Source: Paramarasmius palmivorus (Eukaryota > Basidiomycota > Agaricomycetes > Agaricales > Marasmiaceae). From it: DNA of 64,000 nucleotides. Below are positions 1 to 11,887 of the stretch, piece by piece. Under the pieces are notes generated by a model, which was given only the letters and a program-made list of their open reading frames with translations, was not told the origin of the DNA and searched no databases. The position numbers and the translations under genes are program-made. The stretch is from NCBI GenBank assembly GCA_037176845.1, contig JAYKXP010000009.1:682001-746000 (forward strand), given 5' to 3'. Each line of letters begins with the position of its first letter. Positions within the stretch are counted from its first letter, which is position 1.

Positions 1-399
1 TATGGGCGCCAGGTCAAGATACAAAAATATTGATGTTGATGCATGATGGAGAACACGTTGAAGTCGGACCCACGGAGACCCACGGCTGATTGCCATGTGA
101 GCAGCCGTGAGAATTAGAATACGGCCCTCTTTTCCTTCCATCGACCATAGACGCGCCGACGCCCCAACATTGCTATTTCTCGATGGGAATAAGTGATTGT
201 TGCTCAGACAGTTTCGGATGACATGGAAGTTCTGGCATGAGCGTGCGAGACACGATTATCTCGAGTGGAGGAACTCATCACAAATGCAATATCTAGTCTA
301 GTGATGGGGTCAGGAACGCTGTTCGAGGAGCAAAGAGCGTGCAAATTTGGGAACCGGTCGTGCAAGATGATGAGACACCAATGGAACCCTCTGTAGGCA

Positions 400-720
400 C
401 ATATTTATGAACCCAGATTTCGTCAGAAATCTGACTCCGACCCGCCGAACCGACTCCGAGTGCCTGATCCGACTATGCTAACCAAGTCCAACTTTCAACT
501 CCAACTTTTTTTGAGCTACTTATTTCCTGCTATCGTCTCATGATGATCTATAGTCAAGATTTGAGTATAAAATATCCACATGCCAATTAATACTAGTTCA
601 GCTCTGAGAAGCATCCTGTTTATGGCCGGCTGTATTCGATCCGGCGCCAGATTAGTGATAGCCGAGCTCGACTTTTTTGAAACCAACTCCAACTTCGACT
701 TAGCCGACTTCGTACTGAGT
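400..720 (+). repeat. Diverged dispersed repeat rich in GACTCCGAC, copy 1
   Basis: The segment has an ATGAACCCAGATTTCGTCAG-like start, then GACTCCGACCCG and CCGACTCCGAG, then repeated CCAACTC/TTCAACTCC tracts. The reverse complement of about 1560-1890 shows the same order of motifs: an ATGAAC...AAATTTC start, a GACTCGGGTCCG core and CCAACTCC tracts. I infer two old copies of one element in opposite orientation. No termini or target-site duplication are visible. Confidence 0.4.
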
Positions 721-1559
721 GCTGCGACAGTCGTACTTCTTCAATTGCATATCTGACTATTCAAAATTCTCTTTCTACACCCCAAATGCTTTGCTGAAAC
801 ATATGGAACCGCGGAGGGCCAGAAGGGAGTGATAGGCGCTGAATAAGCGCCGGGTTTTCGATGGTGAAAAGACGCGTTGAACTTTGGATATTGAATGCGC
901 AACTGTGATTTGATGTCATTATGCTCAAATCTCAGTAATAAGTAACTGAATCTGTAGAACCTCAGTGCTCCGCCGTAAGATATTTGGTAGGCAAGTTTGG
1001 CAAATTGGGTTTGAAAAGGTTATAACCTATTTCCATGGGGCATAAGCTCGAAGACGACTCGAAGAATTCTCAAGTAGGATACTTCTAGAGCATATGAAAC
1101 AAGTAGAGGAAGTCGTTCAGGTGTATTTATCTACGGAATACTACTAGTAACTATTCACCTGTGAAAGCAACCAGTCACTGACACATTTATCAGTTTTGAT
1201 CGTGCAGTCAAACATCCATGGTATCTTGATATGGAATCCCAGGGGACATTCCCTCAAGGTAGCTAAGGGAAGTTCCTCAAGTATACACTACTCGGAATCC
1301 AAGGATAAATGGTTATTCCCCATAGTATTGCACCAGGCTTCGGCACCTGAGATAAACTTACCGTGACTTTGAATGTTGCTGCATTTGCATCTGCTATAAA
1401 CTACTATATACTATCTCAAAGATTTGAAACAGTTTAATAATCTATGTAATACCTTTCTTGAGTCTTCATTCATGTACAGAGAACGGGCGACGCGACACAT
1501 TGACTTGGGAGTCGCGACGCGTACTGATCAATCGATCACATGCCCTTTCTTAGCTGCCT

Positions 1560-1890
1560 TTTTCGGACTGGCAGGCGCTTGGTCTGTCGGAGCTCCGGAG
1601 TCGGAGTCGGTGCTTGGTTAACTCACGTACCAGCACCGACTCGTAAGGACACCGAAATGTTAGCATTGTACTTGAAAATCCATAATCTGAGCTCGGATGG
1701 TTACAAAATAACACTGTGTTTAGACAGATAAAGAATTGAATTACCGAAGCTGCACTCGGCTTACGGGCGTTAGCAGTGTTGAAGTTGGAGTTGGAAAAGT
1801 CAGTCAAACTCGGTTACCGGACGGACCCGAGTCAGTTTCGGACGCTGAATTTTTGATGAAATTTGTGTTCATACATATTCATTCATTGGA
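1560..1890 (-). repeat. Diverged dispersed repeat rich in GACTCCGAC, copy 2 (inverted)
   Basis: This is the reverse-orientation partner of the repeat at about 400-720. On the plus strand it reads GTCGGAGCTCCGGAGTCGGA, then GTTGAAGTTGGAGTTGG, then GACCCGAGTCAG, and it ends near ATTTGTGTTCAT. It lies directly upstream of the readable part of the crinkler-type pseudogene and may have removed that gene's 5' half. Boundaries are approximate. Confidence 0.4.
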
Positions 1891-1984
1891 TCTTGTTCGC
1901 GTCTTCGAAAACGTTCCTGGTCCACCCATGGCCCTACATTGACTTGGTTCATTTGGAGACCATCCTGTGTTGAAAAGGAAGGTA

Positions 1985-3225
1985 GATTTCTTATACTGTG
2001 GTCGAAATCAGGGAACTCTTCGCTGTCCACGACACAGGTCCAGCATATGTGGTTCTTGACGAGGCGAACGTCGTCTCCAATTTGCCGACGCACCGTGACG
2101 CTTTCCGCGTCGGACGAAGACCGCCAAAGTGATACCGTCATCAAAGTAATATTGCGGACATGGATGAGCCACCTCAAACGGTTCCCCTTCGTGCGTAGTC
2201 GCTGGCACGGAAATCTCCGGGCCACAGAAGTTCTTCCCTGGTGATGAATGGAAAGATTGGCTCTGGAGTTCCGACACGGGTGCCATCGACGACCGAGAGG
2301 TTCATAGACAATATGTATTTTCCCTTCTCCCATCCGATTACATTCCAACTGAGGATGCTCAGCTCCTCCTGGACCGTAGCTGGAAGTGGCTACGAGACAG
2401 GTGTGTTTGACTCGGAGGATAGCCTACATGTACTAAAACATTTGACAGGCATCAATTTACGGCCTTGTTTATATCACTATTACTATGGCGTAGGTCTGTA
2501 GAACCGAGCCGTCAAACATCTAAGCGGTTTCTGGAGGCTACTGGCTGCACGATAGCTCCTTATATTGGCTATTCCCCTTCATCAAACTAGATCTCAGAGC
2601 ACTTGATGAAGGTGTGTTGCCCTGCTTGTTCAAGTTGGCTGTCGAGCTTCTCAGATTAACTTGTTCGCAGAAAGGCAGCTTGCCTCTCGGATCCACCGCA
2701 TGCTCGTTCACTCGACCGAATGAGCGCCTGGAATTCGGAATGGAGGCAATTGGTCTCGTCACCAAGGCATTTGGGTGATTTAAAGATGCACATCACAGCG
2801 AGATTGAGGTCGACGAGCCGCGCATCCTGACCAGCGCACTTTATTATTTGAGCCGGCTGCCTCATTCCTTCCTCGGATTCACCTACTTCCACGAAAAAAT
2901 CTTGGCTCCAATCATTACTCCTACACACGCAGCTGCTTACATGTCATTGTACATAGCGGCAACCTATGACACTAGCGAGCGTCAAGGGCCGAACTCTGCA
3001 ACCTACCGAAATCTGGATCCTCGTGGGCGAGTGCTGGTGTCGATATCGTCTTTCATCGACTCACAGAAGGGGAGACGCACAGAAGAGGTGCTGCTCAAGT
3101 ATTCCCAAGACTTCTCCCAGGAACTCGTCGCCTGGTCATTCGAACCTGATGCAATCGTCAAATCTCTTTCCTATTGTCTAGTTGTTTTGATGCATGCTCT
3201 TTTTTTGCTATTCATTATTGTTTAG
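1985..3225 (+). pseudogene. Decayed crinkler-type (CRN-like) NTPase-nuclease copy
   Basis: Reading the plus strand across frames recovers the same landmarks as the intact gene at 3282-6530. A Walker B-like AYVVLDEANVV lies near 2040-2075. A VIKVILRTWMSHLKRFPF helix lies near 2130-2185, VVAGTEIS near 2195-2215 and a DTGAIDD motif near 2265. WKWLRDR then runs into an intron of about 48 bp starting near 2400, and HQFTALFISLLL follows. A long downstream stretch in one frame includes DEPRILTSALYYLSRLPHSF. The frame shifts by one base near 2115 and near 2193, shifts again after the short exon near 2570, and is stopped by TGA near 2776. The P-loop part and the nuclease C-terminus are missing. It ends 57 bp from the stop of the intact gene, tail to tail. 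The family assignment rests on motif order shared with the neighbour; decay is directly visible. Confidence 0.72.
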
Positions 3226-3281
3226 GGTAGTGCAAATGTACATGAACTCGTGACTTTGGGTACATCATATATTTGAAAGAT

Positions 3282-6200
3282 TCAGTACCTAGGCTTTCGT
3301 TGGCGAGTCGAGCGTCTGACTGGGTTTGAGGCTGCTGTCTTTGGCGTCTGCAAGATCTCCTCCTTTGCACGCGCACCAGTACCTTTGTCAGCCCTCCCTC
3401 GCTCGGTCTCTGAAGTTCCCTTCCGATCTTTATCGACAACCTTGTCGCCGCCGGCCCTATGGTTCTTGTTTGCCGTCTGGATGCGAGCTTGATATGCCTT
3501 CCAGGCCTCGAGTTTGTTGTAAGGCGGGAGATTCTCGGTCAGCTTATGCAGCTTGTCGAACTTCAATGTCGCGAGAGGATGTTCCCCTTCATCGAGATCA
3601 ACTTCCGTGACCTTCCTTCGCTTTCCTCGTGCCTTACTCGACGTTCTTGGGGCGTTGGCGTCGTCACTTTCGTCGACGTCGTCTGCCATGGTCATTATCA
3701 CGTCCCCGTCCTTCACTGGACGAGGTCTATTGAAGTGCTTCCACAGGTCACTGATCGCGGAGTACGATGCCACCACACGAAGAACACTATGTCTTCCTGC
3801 GAGTGCTGTCTCTCGCCCCGGTAATTCGTCCAAGAGCCTTAATGTATCCTCGTTCGTTTCGATCTCGTTTCTTTCTTTCACGCTGCTCATTGAAGCCTTG
3901 CGAATTGTCTGTAGATGCCAGTGAGTGATGAGGAGATAACATTTTGAATACTGCCTACCTTTTCACTTTTGAAATAGGTACACGGGGTTACGCTCCTAAT
4001 TGCACTACGAAGCGTATCCCGTGGAAGATACTTTTGGTTGCCGCAGCGCTTCGCCTGCACCATCACCCAGATGTAGGTAGATGGATTACCTACCAGCTCC
4101 AGGACAAATAACAAGTCGGGTCCCATTGCTCTATCTGGAAAACAAAATGTTGCGCGATCCTGGTGCGCCAGCCATGTTCGCGCCCTCGCTCCACTGTTAT
4201 CTCCTGTGCGGTTCCCAAGTGTGCCCCCACAATTCCGGAACAGGCCATTTTCGTCGAAGCGGATTGTATCATATCGATATGTCCGTTCTGCCGGATTGAG
4301 ATCCCGTTCATCCTGTGGCAAGAACACCGAGACTAAACGAGCCCTCTTCTGTTCCAGATCTTCAGCATGCGTGCCCATGATGTCGAAGATGTCTCCGAGA
4401 ACATGCTCTCTTCTGGGATTGCTGAAGGCCAGGCAGAAGTAGTACATCAAGTAATCTTCGAACCAGCTGTGACCACCCTCATACAACTCAAACTTTTCGG
4501 CAATGTGGCGATATAAGGAATATTGTCGACGTTGCCCAAGGAGTTGGGGGGGCTGACCAGCCATATCTACATCCTCTTCAGAGTCGCTCTCTTCGTTCTC
4601 TGATTCCGAGTCGCTGTACTCTGGTTTGAGCTCGGATAGCGTATTATTCAACCAGACTGCACAAGCCCAGAGAACTAACGTCTCGTCGATGACGCCAGCA
4701 TTCTCATGGGGGTTGGGAAGCTGCTCGGAGTCTGGCATATACTGCGGATGAGCGATACGAGCAAAGCCGAATTGTACGAGCTCGGCTTCGTCGCTACCAA
4801 GGAAGTTCTCTAGATGGGAGGTAACAATGTATTTCCATGTTAAATCCTTGATGTTGTCCAATGTTTCGTCCTTTTCTTTTCCAAGACGACTGGTTAGAAC
4901 CACCTTTGTGTCGAACATGATATTACGACTCACTACTATTCTTGAGCAGTCGATCCCATTGAAGAGGGATGTTGGTGAGTGACGGCTCTACTGGAAAATG
5001 GCCGAAAAGTAATGAATTTGGGTCCTTCTCTAGCTGAAGGATGTGGACAGGACAATCCGACGGAAAAACTCTCGTAAAATTTGCGATGTAACGAGTAAGG
5101 AGTTCATTGGGTCGTCTATAGCCGTTTTCAATCAAAAATGCAAGGAATTCAGCGGTGAAGCGATATCTGTATAATAGAAGGTTCAAACATATTCTGTGTT
5201 AGACAGCCTTAACCTACCTTCCACGAAGCCAGTACCACATCCGCTCCAATAGTACTTTCCCGACTACGTGACTCAATATTTCCGGAGGAACATATCGTCG
5301 AATATATGATTTCTGGTCCTGGGCATCCTCAAATCCACCCATTTGGTTATACTCCTGGCACGTCGCCTCTTTCATTACGGTGGATGAGAAGATGAGCCTG
5401 ACGCACGTCGTGTAGAGACATTCCTGTTCCAGATATGACCAGCGTCACAGGAAGGTCGGTAGCAACCTTTGGCACGTCTGTGCTACTCGGGTGCGCTAGC
5501 TGTTTAGACCATGCGACTACCAGTTCTCGCAAAACCGGACGAGGCTTGCGCTTTTGTGTATGCGAACGGAAAGCTGAATACAAAGCTGTTGCTGCATCTT
5601 GAGCTTCGTCAAGGACAAGGAATATGTCTCCGCCATGAGGACCGTGAATGCTGTTGTTGATTTTGGAAAATAATGTCGACGATATATGGAATATCATCGC
5701 ATGGATCTCCTCCACTGTAGGGCTTGCGGCATGAATAGTAGTCATGAGGTCGGCGAATATATCGCCTTCGTAGGAGGGGGCTAAGATAGAAGGCTTAAGC
5801 TGCAGGTTTAGCCATCGCCGGATAAAAAGGTTGAAATGAGGATAGATGAGAGGAATGTTGAGGGAATGTAGCTGTGACTCTATGAGGGAGATGAACTTTT
5901 GGAATATGAGAAGACGGGCCAGGAGCACTTCTCCCAGTATCAGCTCGGCAAGGCGGCGATTCTCTTTCAAGCTCTGCGTCTTGCTGTGACTACGGTGGAG
6001 CTCGCAAGTAAATCCAGGAGCTTTAGGAAGCATCTGGTTTAGGGCAAAAGTTAGATCCTTAGATCCAAAGCCATTTGCCTCCTCTCTGCACAAGAAATAA
6101 AATCCCCACATGTGAGTCAGAGCCTCCAGAACCGTTCTAGTCTTCCCCGAGCCCGATACGTTGACGATAAGGCTGGTAGGAGGCAACTCAATTTTCACCA

Positions 6201-6530
6201 TTTTATTCAATGATAATCAACTCACCTGTGCCGAAACTTATGAAAGATGTTTTGGTACCTTTGTCTCCTCTCATAGGCATCGCCAGCACTCTCAAGCGCT
6301 AGGTCTTCCAATAAAAAGTTTGGGCGATGATTGTTTATAAAGGAAGCCGGAATCTTCAGAGACTCGATGAAAGAGCGTACTGATCCTGCCGGAATATGAG
6401 AAAAGATGGTTTCATTACAACTCCAGAGCGTGAGGTCAGCCTCGCCATTGACAGCCCGATTCAAGGCGGACTCAATTCGATCCAAAAAGTTATCGATGAC
6501 CGCTTGCAGAGGAGCCAAGTTGGTGGACAT
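3282..6530 (-). CDS. Crinkler-type P-loop NTPase fused to a PD-(D/E)XK-like nuclease domain
   Basis: Six exons splice into one open frame of 994 codons: 6530-6226, 6172-5407, 5354-5218, 5166-4934, 4875-3959 and 3908-3282. The introns are 53, 52, 51, 58 and 50 bp; all are GT-AG, and the fourth has a GTGAGT donor and a CTAAC branch site. The order is an N-terminal unknown region (to about 100), Walker A GSGKT (about 110), Walker B FLVLDEAQD (about 290) and a WYWLRGRYRFTAEF block. A nuclease-like GPDLLFVLEL followed by WVMVQAKR lies near 730-755 and matches the D...(E/Q)xK pattern. A conserved RHSVLRVVASYS segment follows, then a lysine/arginine-rich tail that could be a nuclear localisation signal. 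This layout is that of the NTPase-nuclease class of eukaryotic crinkler-like effectors, expanded in Agaricomycetes. Whether it acts between cells, in the nucleus or as a genome-conflict protein is unknown. The short exon 4-5 joint is inferred from phase. Confidence 0.8.
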
Positions 6531-7313
6531 AGTTGACCTATTGGCTCGAACAGAAAGGCAGGAACAGAGTGGACAACACTCTTTTCATGGGTGATAAGAC
6601 TGTTGCGCTTCAAGTTGGTGAAAAAATGCTAAACTCGGACAGTGTGCGGCTTCCAAAAGAGCAAAACTATCGGATTCTGGCCGAATAAATGATCAGCTTG
6701 CGTGAAATCACTCAGAGGTGCAGGGAAAATGCCTACCAAAAATTTCAGAAATTATCAAGATGGACGCGGACGTTTGAAACGTTGTGACAATTTGTCACAT
6801 GTCACACTTGCTCTTCATCGCCTACCATCTCCAGCATCGACGGAAAAGAGAATATTTCATCACCCTACGCGTTTTCTACACCTCCGGAAGGACTACTTGA
6901 GGGGGTAGCGCCGTCGCTGTTTCCCACACTTCGCCCATTCCGGGCCCATGACTCATGGGTCGGTGCGGTGAACTGAATACAATTTAATGGGCTGGAGTCA
7001 TTCAGACGATGGAGGGTTCATAAGGTTGTCCGAGTAGAGTCGGGGAACCAATGGGGTACGCTCATTGAACTGTTCAGAGATAGAATTACCAGCTCACACG
7101 TCTGCACAACCAGCTTTGCAGGACCATTACTACCTATTTCTGCCACCACAAGACCATTTGACGAAGGCGTGTGCGACATGTTCTCATCAATCAGGTGCTC
7201 GTCCAGAGCTGTCCGTATCGGGATTCCGCACAGCTGTACTTTACTCGGTACTCTCGCAGAAATTCCTCAGCGAAACAGCCATCTTCTCTAGCTATTTCGT
7301 TCTTCGTCTCAGA
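6531..7313. other. Intergenic region between divergent genes
   Basis: This separates the minus-strand crinkler-type gene from plus-strand paralogue A, so it probably holds both promoters. I see no conserved reading frame. A run of GTGACAATTTGTCACATGTCAC near 6782 contains a small palindrome (GTGACAATTTGTCAC) that could be a binding site, but nothing in the sequence names a factor. Confidence 0.4.
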
Positions 7314-9318
7314 ATGAGCATCACAGGAGCATCCGATTTCTCTATTGGGGGAACAATGAACTGCGTTCAACAGGATCAAATTAATCAGTACATCAGGGCT
7401 GAAGTCGTTCATCTACACACTGTCCATGAAACCAGTCAAATGGATCACCACGCCGAGTATGATGAGGTGAGTTCATCGAGTTGCATTATGCTCAACTTGC
7501 TCACCTCACTCTCAGTTTGAATATGTCAAGAAAGGCCATATGTACATCCTCAAAACGATTCATGTGGAAGACTTCTTGAGGAAGGAACCCATTCAGGGCC
7601 AAGAATCGTGGGTTATTGGTGGAAGAAGATGCATCCATACGATCGAGATTCATGGCATAAACCGCTCGAGGTTCACTGCTGTGATGTACCATGGGGACAT
7701 GGGACGCAAGGTGAGTCACAAGTCCACCAAGAAACGAACCAAAACTGAAGTGCAGTATCACACTCAGGAATGGGAGCAAGATTTCCTCCTTTATTCTCAA
7801 AGCAAGTCAGTCTGATGTAGCCTTGTCAGCTGCTAGGATCTAATCCTCATCGTCCCACAGCCCTGACCTCGTTCAACTGTTCGGTCTCAATCACTCAAGT
7901 ATTCCGGCCCTTATCTTTTATGATGGTGTGTCATGAATTGAACGCTCTTTGGTTTACGTCATTGAGTTCCTTGAACAGAACTCGTTCCAATAGCAAACAT
8001 GTATCGGGAAAGCGATTTCTGGACGGGGCTATATCTTTGTCACTTGGTGGTCAGTGCTTTCTCACCAAGAGTATGTCCCGCCATTGACTCATGTCGGAAT
8101 AGAAACACAAGCAATGTGATAGATGGCGTTTGTGGGTTGAGAATAGGACAGGCCAAATCCGCATTGGACCAGATGGACCTCGGCCTCTTGTCATACCTCA
8201 TGCGATTTCCCCAATGTATGTCCCTTCCACAGTGGACATGCTCAGAGATGAGGTTTCATTCAGCTTCTTCGCAACTTATGGTTCTCGTCTGGACAATATT
8301 GTGCTCCAGCATGTCTACCGGTCCCGCCGCCCTGTTTTTCTTGACTCCCTGCTGTTCACGGGGCGCGCGTATCCCGACGATGGGCGTACTCTTTCAAATC
8401 GGTCAAGCATTGTCTTGGATGAGTTACGATTTGACACGGTATATTCCGACACGGGAGAACCAGCAGCAAAGCTGCCTTCTATGTTCTACGTATGGAACCC
8501 CGAAGTTGGAGGTATCGCGAAAGAAGGTATGCTGGTTGGGGCAAACCTTATACGGTGAGGTCTCAGCCTACACAACACATTTAGTCTCTGATGAAACCCA
8601 TAGTTTCGACCTTACCGGTGCAGAGACAGCTACCGGAGCTCGTTTCGTCCATGGCGTCTATGGCTTCGGCGGTGACCTCAACGAATGTTCCACTATCGCT
8701 TACACGTGGCTTTCTCAATCGCCCAGATTGTTCCACGCTCTCCGCACTCCTCGCGAAAGGGAGTCTCGATATTGTATGTGAGCAATGATTATCTTGGAAG
8801 GCTGTCTCTGAGATTCTTCAGTTGTAGCAATACCACCAACCACATTCGTTCTTGAAGGCACCTTTGAGCTTGGACTAGTCTGCGCCGAGCCGGTGTATCT
8901 CTTTATCCGTTCGGCCATAACAAAACCCTCAGATTCGGCGTATGATATTGATCCTTTCTGGTCGTACGACAAGCTAGGTCAAAGCAGGATCTCAGAGCCG
9001 GAACAGCAACGAATCGGCCTTCCCAAGCTTGCTCTACGTTGGCATACTCGTGATACTGCCGTCAAACTATGGGCGTGGCCGAGTTATGCTTACGATGCCC
9101 TGCGCAACTGGCAGATATCGCGGGGGTTTGACCCCAAGTCGGCTGATTTCGCTAGAGCTCTAGGGTTCCCTGTAATGGAGGTACGTGTTCTTAAAATTCA
9201 TGTAAATGGTGTCTCTGAACGTGTCAATATCATGCAGGCGGATCAGCGGGAGAACCGGACCATAGCAACGCAGAGACTGGGTCTGAATGTACCTTGCGAC
9301 GTCAGCGTTCAGTCATGA
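7314..9318 (+). CDS. Uncharacterised agaricomycete protein, paralogue A (526 aa, nine exons)
   Basis: Nine exons join in frame: 7314-7466, 7516-7710, 7768-7805, 7861-7925, 7979-8046, 8103-8554, 8604-8773, 8822-9180 and 9238-9318. Every intron is GT-AG and 48-57 bp. The product is about 526 aa. The N-terminus carries ITGASDFSIGG, the middle carries WEQDFL...PDLVQLFGLNHSSIPALIF, and the C-terminus carries a long FDPKSADFARALGFP segment. The gene at 17319-19274 shares this order of motifs and the same intron phases. It resembles a family of hypothetical proteins repeated in mushroom genomes. The VLQLFGIN-like block is reminiscent of a degenerate kinase-like fold, but no catalytic residues are seen. 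I assign no function. A further intron-like stretch (GTGAGTATAAC...TTTGTAG) near 9450-9501 may lie in the 3' untranslated region. Confidence 0.78.
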
Positions 9319-9732
9319 ATATTTCAAGAGCTAGGCCCTGTACTGAAGGCAGACGGAAGTAGTCAGGATGGCCAGCTTCTTGAAGTTGCCGAATATTCCA
9401 ATATTCTTTTCGAGCTAGTTTGACGATTCACAGCAACGATCGGAATTAGTGAGTATAACGAGGTTTTGATATAACATTGATGCTGATTACTTTCTTTGTA
9501 GATCTGAGGCTGCTCAATGGCCTCTTTGTCCTCGCCACATAATTATCGACATGCGCCCTTTGTTCCAGCATCGGAGTGGCATGTCCGAAATACATTATAA
9601 ACGCGGATTCTACCACCATCTCTCTTTACTCCCTACAAGGAAGCTGGCATTCCTCCTCCATTATACATTCTACCGCCACTCCTTTACTATTTATCAGCGA
9701 CTATTTATCCCTCCACATTGCTATCGCTCATC

Positions 9733-10560
9733 ATGTCTACAAAACCCGCGGTCCTTCCTGACATGGCTACTGGACGCACGCGGACTGCACTTAGCTGGCT
9801 ACACGAAGGTGTCCTTGTCCCGGAATATACCTTTGCCCTTACTGCGCCCGATCCCCTCCTGAGGCACAAGCCTTTACCCGCATTACCCAGCGAATCCCAC
9901 TTCTCTGACGACAGTACCACCACCTCTCACTCCAAGAAACCGAGGCTTCCCTCAAAGGCTTCGCGAAAGCGGCGTGGCTCGTTGAAACATCGACGTTCTA
10001 CAAAAGCCTCTAGATTTCATCTCCAGCTCCAACAGCCAAAGGCACTCCCGTCTCGGCCAATCCTTCCTCCGCTTACCCTCCCCATACCGGTCAAGTTGAA
10101 GGAGCAATGCCGACTAAAGGCAACGTTGCTTTCACTTTTCAAGCGGGCCACAACAGTTCCATGTCCAGGCTCGGCCCAGGGTACCGAAGAGGTGGAAGAG
10201 ATGGAGCTCTTGCGCCAAGGATATCTATTCCCCGTTGACCCAAGCTACTTCGGTGACAAGATGGATGATCACTATGGCCTTCGGCCTTTCCTCTTCCTTA
10301 CGCCTCAGGAACGAGAGACGATACTCGAAAAGAAGAGGCTTGTCAGCCAGGAGAAGGTTAGGATGGTATTTGGGGAGGCCGAAGCCATGGATAACGTCCA
10401 GGGTTATGGGTTTGACTGGTTAAACTGGATGGAGTATAGGCGGAAGGAGAGGATGTTGGATTGTGTCAAAGATCTGAAAGGGCTTGACAGGAGGAACGCG
10501 TGCAGAGCTGCAATGCGACATTGTATCCGTGATGAGGAAGATGATGAATACGACTTCTGA
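9733..10560 (+). CDS. Hypothetical basic protein, 275 aa, single exon
   Basis: An uninterrupted frame starts at an ATG preceded by CATC at 9733 and ends at TGA. The protein has a proline-rich N-terminal part (LLRHKPLPALPSE), then a strongly basic stretch (KKPRLPSKASRKRRGSLKHRR, near residues 75-95) that could act as a nuclear localisation signal. The C-terminal half is charged and probably helical (FLFLTPQERETILEKKRL) and ends in an acidic DEEDDEYDF tail. I do not recognise the family. Its length, codon use and lack of internal stops support a real gene. It lies 415 bp downstream of paralogue A on the same strand. Confidence 0.62.
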   Translation: MSTKPAVLPDMATGRTRTALSWLHEGVLVPEYTFALTAPDPLLRHKPLPALPSESHFSDDSTTTSHSKKPRLPSKASRKRRGSLKHRRSTKASRFHLQLQQPKALPSRPILPPLTLPIPVKLKEQCRLKATLLSLFKRATTVPCPGSAQGTEEVEEMELLRQGYLFPVDPSYFGDKMDDHYGLRPFLFLTPQERETILEKKRLVSQEKVRMVFGEAEAMDNVQGYGFDWLNWMEYRRKERMLDCVKDLKGLDRRNACRAAMRHCIRDEEDDEYDF

Positions 10561-11887
10561 GGTGTATCGTTAGCTTTGGACATTTTTTGCTGGATTGGCG
10601 TACTTATACATTAGCGATCACGTATGACCGGACTGTATTGATCGTAATTCTTTACAAACACCTTTTCTACCTCCTAACAGTAGCCCATGCTGAGAACTGA
10701 TTCACGTACAAGGCCCACCTTCACTGCTTAGGAGAACCTTCCCTATTGACGGCCATTGCCAGGAGACATCGTAAATTCTCGCAGTACGCGAATGGAGATA
10801 GAAACAACATCTGGGAACCCAACCAGTCAGCCAAAAGCGTCAAAATGAGAGTCGGTAACATACATGGGTAACAACCTCCGGTTTCATCATATGTGGTGTC
10901 GATAAACGTAGCCTCAATCACACCCTCGACGGTCAGGATACACCATCTGAGGTCGCCACCATTCATCGGGATTGGAAAATCGCTGCGGGAGATTCTGAGA
11001 GAATGATCAGAACATCGGCTGATGATGCTTGTATAGTCCTGATCTAGAAATGACATCGGGCTCAAGCCGTCTTATCATGCTGACGAAGCTCAATCTGAGG
11101 CCTCGCTTTCAGAACTAATGGCTTCACTGAACGACACAATATCAGAAGGAAGGAACAATGTAGGTACTAGCTACTCACCGTCAAGGAGACGATTCCAACG
11201 AGCCAAGGTTCTGAGCCCAGAGAGGCCCAGAGCAGGCAGGGATTCTTGGTCCGATTTCGCGGCGCCCTAACATAGTTACGACCAAAAGCGGCGACTTGAG
11301 GCCTTGGAGGGGTTCGAGACGACGAAAGTTCTCAACCAGACCGAGATTGGGAGGGGGAAAGGATACAATTATATTTCGACTAGTACTGTGTTAGAAAGAG
11401 TGTCCCTAGATAGTCCATATAAAAGAAGCTGTAAAATTGCTCAGTATCAGCTTTCCACAGGGTTTTGGAGCACTACTCACGAAATGTAAAAAGAATGGCA
11501 CCAGCAGATACACTAGAGCTCCCATTTGCACCACCGCCTCCTTCCTGAAGGTGTCAGTTGTCAGTTACAGAAAAGATGCGGGAAAAAGTAGCGAGCTCAC
11601 TACATTCGTGATCTTTGCGTGATCTTCACCCGACTGCAGCTTCAACAAGGAGTGTACCGAAATTTTATAATTATATGTTCGAATATCCCATCATTGGGGG
11701 GAATACGATACAAGGTCTTGGTATACGTATTGGCGATATGGTAGTAGTTCACAGTTCGTCGCAAGTGAGTTCCAAATTGGTAACCACTATGAGAAAAGTG
11801 TCAGAAGGTGTTCGCTCATTGATAAAAAGCAGGAAAACAGATATCTTGCGAAAAAAAAGTACAGTAAAAGACGAAACAAAGACTCAC
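10561..11887. other. Unresolved region, possible 3' exons of the minus-strand membrane gene
   Basis: On the minus strand, short coding-like pieces appear between 11640 and 11290 (for example HAKITNV, then GGGGANGSSSVSAGAILFTF after a possible 49-bp intron, then LEPLQGLKSPLLVVTMLGRRE). Another lies between 11065 and 10721. They could be downstream exons of the gene whose first visible exon ends at 11888, but I could not join them into one frame with confidence. Confidence 0.3.

Larger units (their letters stand above)
1..1984. other. Gene-poor stretch with degenerate repeats
   Basis: I see no convincing gene here. The stretch holds two diverged copies of a dispersed repeat, listed separately at about 400-720 and 1560-1890. 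The right end runs into the truncated 5' side of the crinkler-type pseudogene that follows. Confidence 0.5.

Noticed and set aside
4870..5410. Two apparent frameshifts in the crinkler-type gene
   Set aside because: Both disappear with introns of 52 bp (5406-5355) and 58 bp (4933-4876) that have GTGCGT/GTGAGT donors and keep the phase, so the gene is not called broken.
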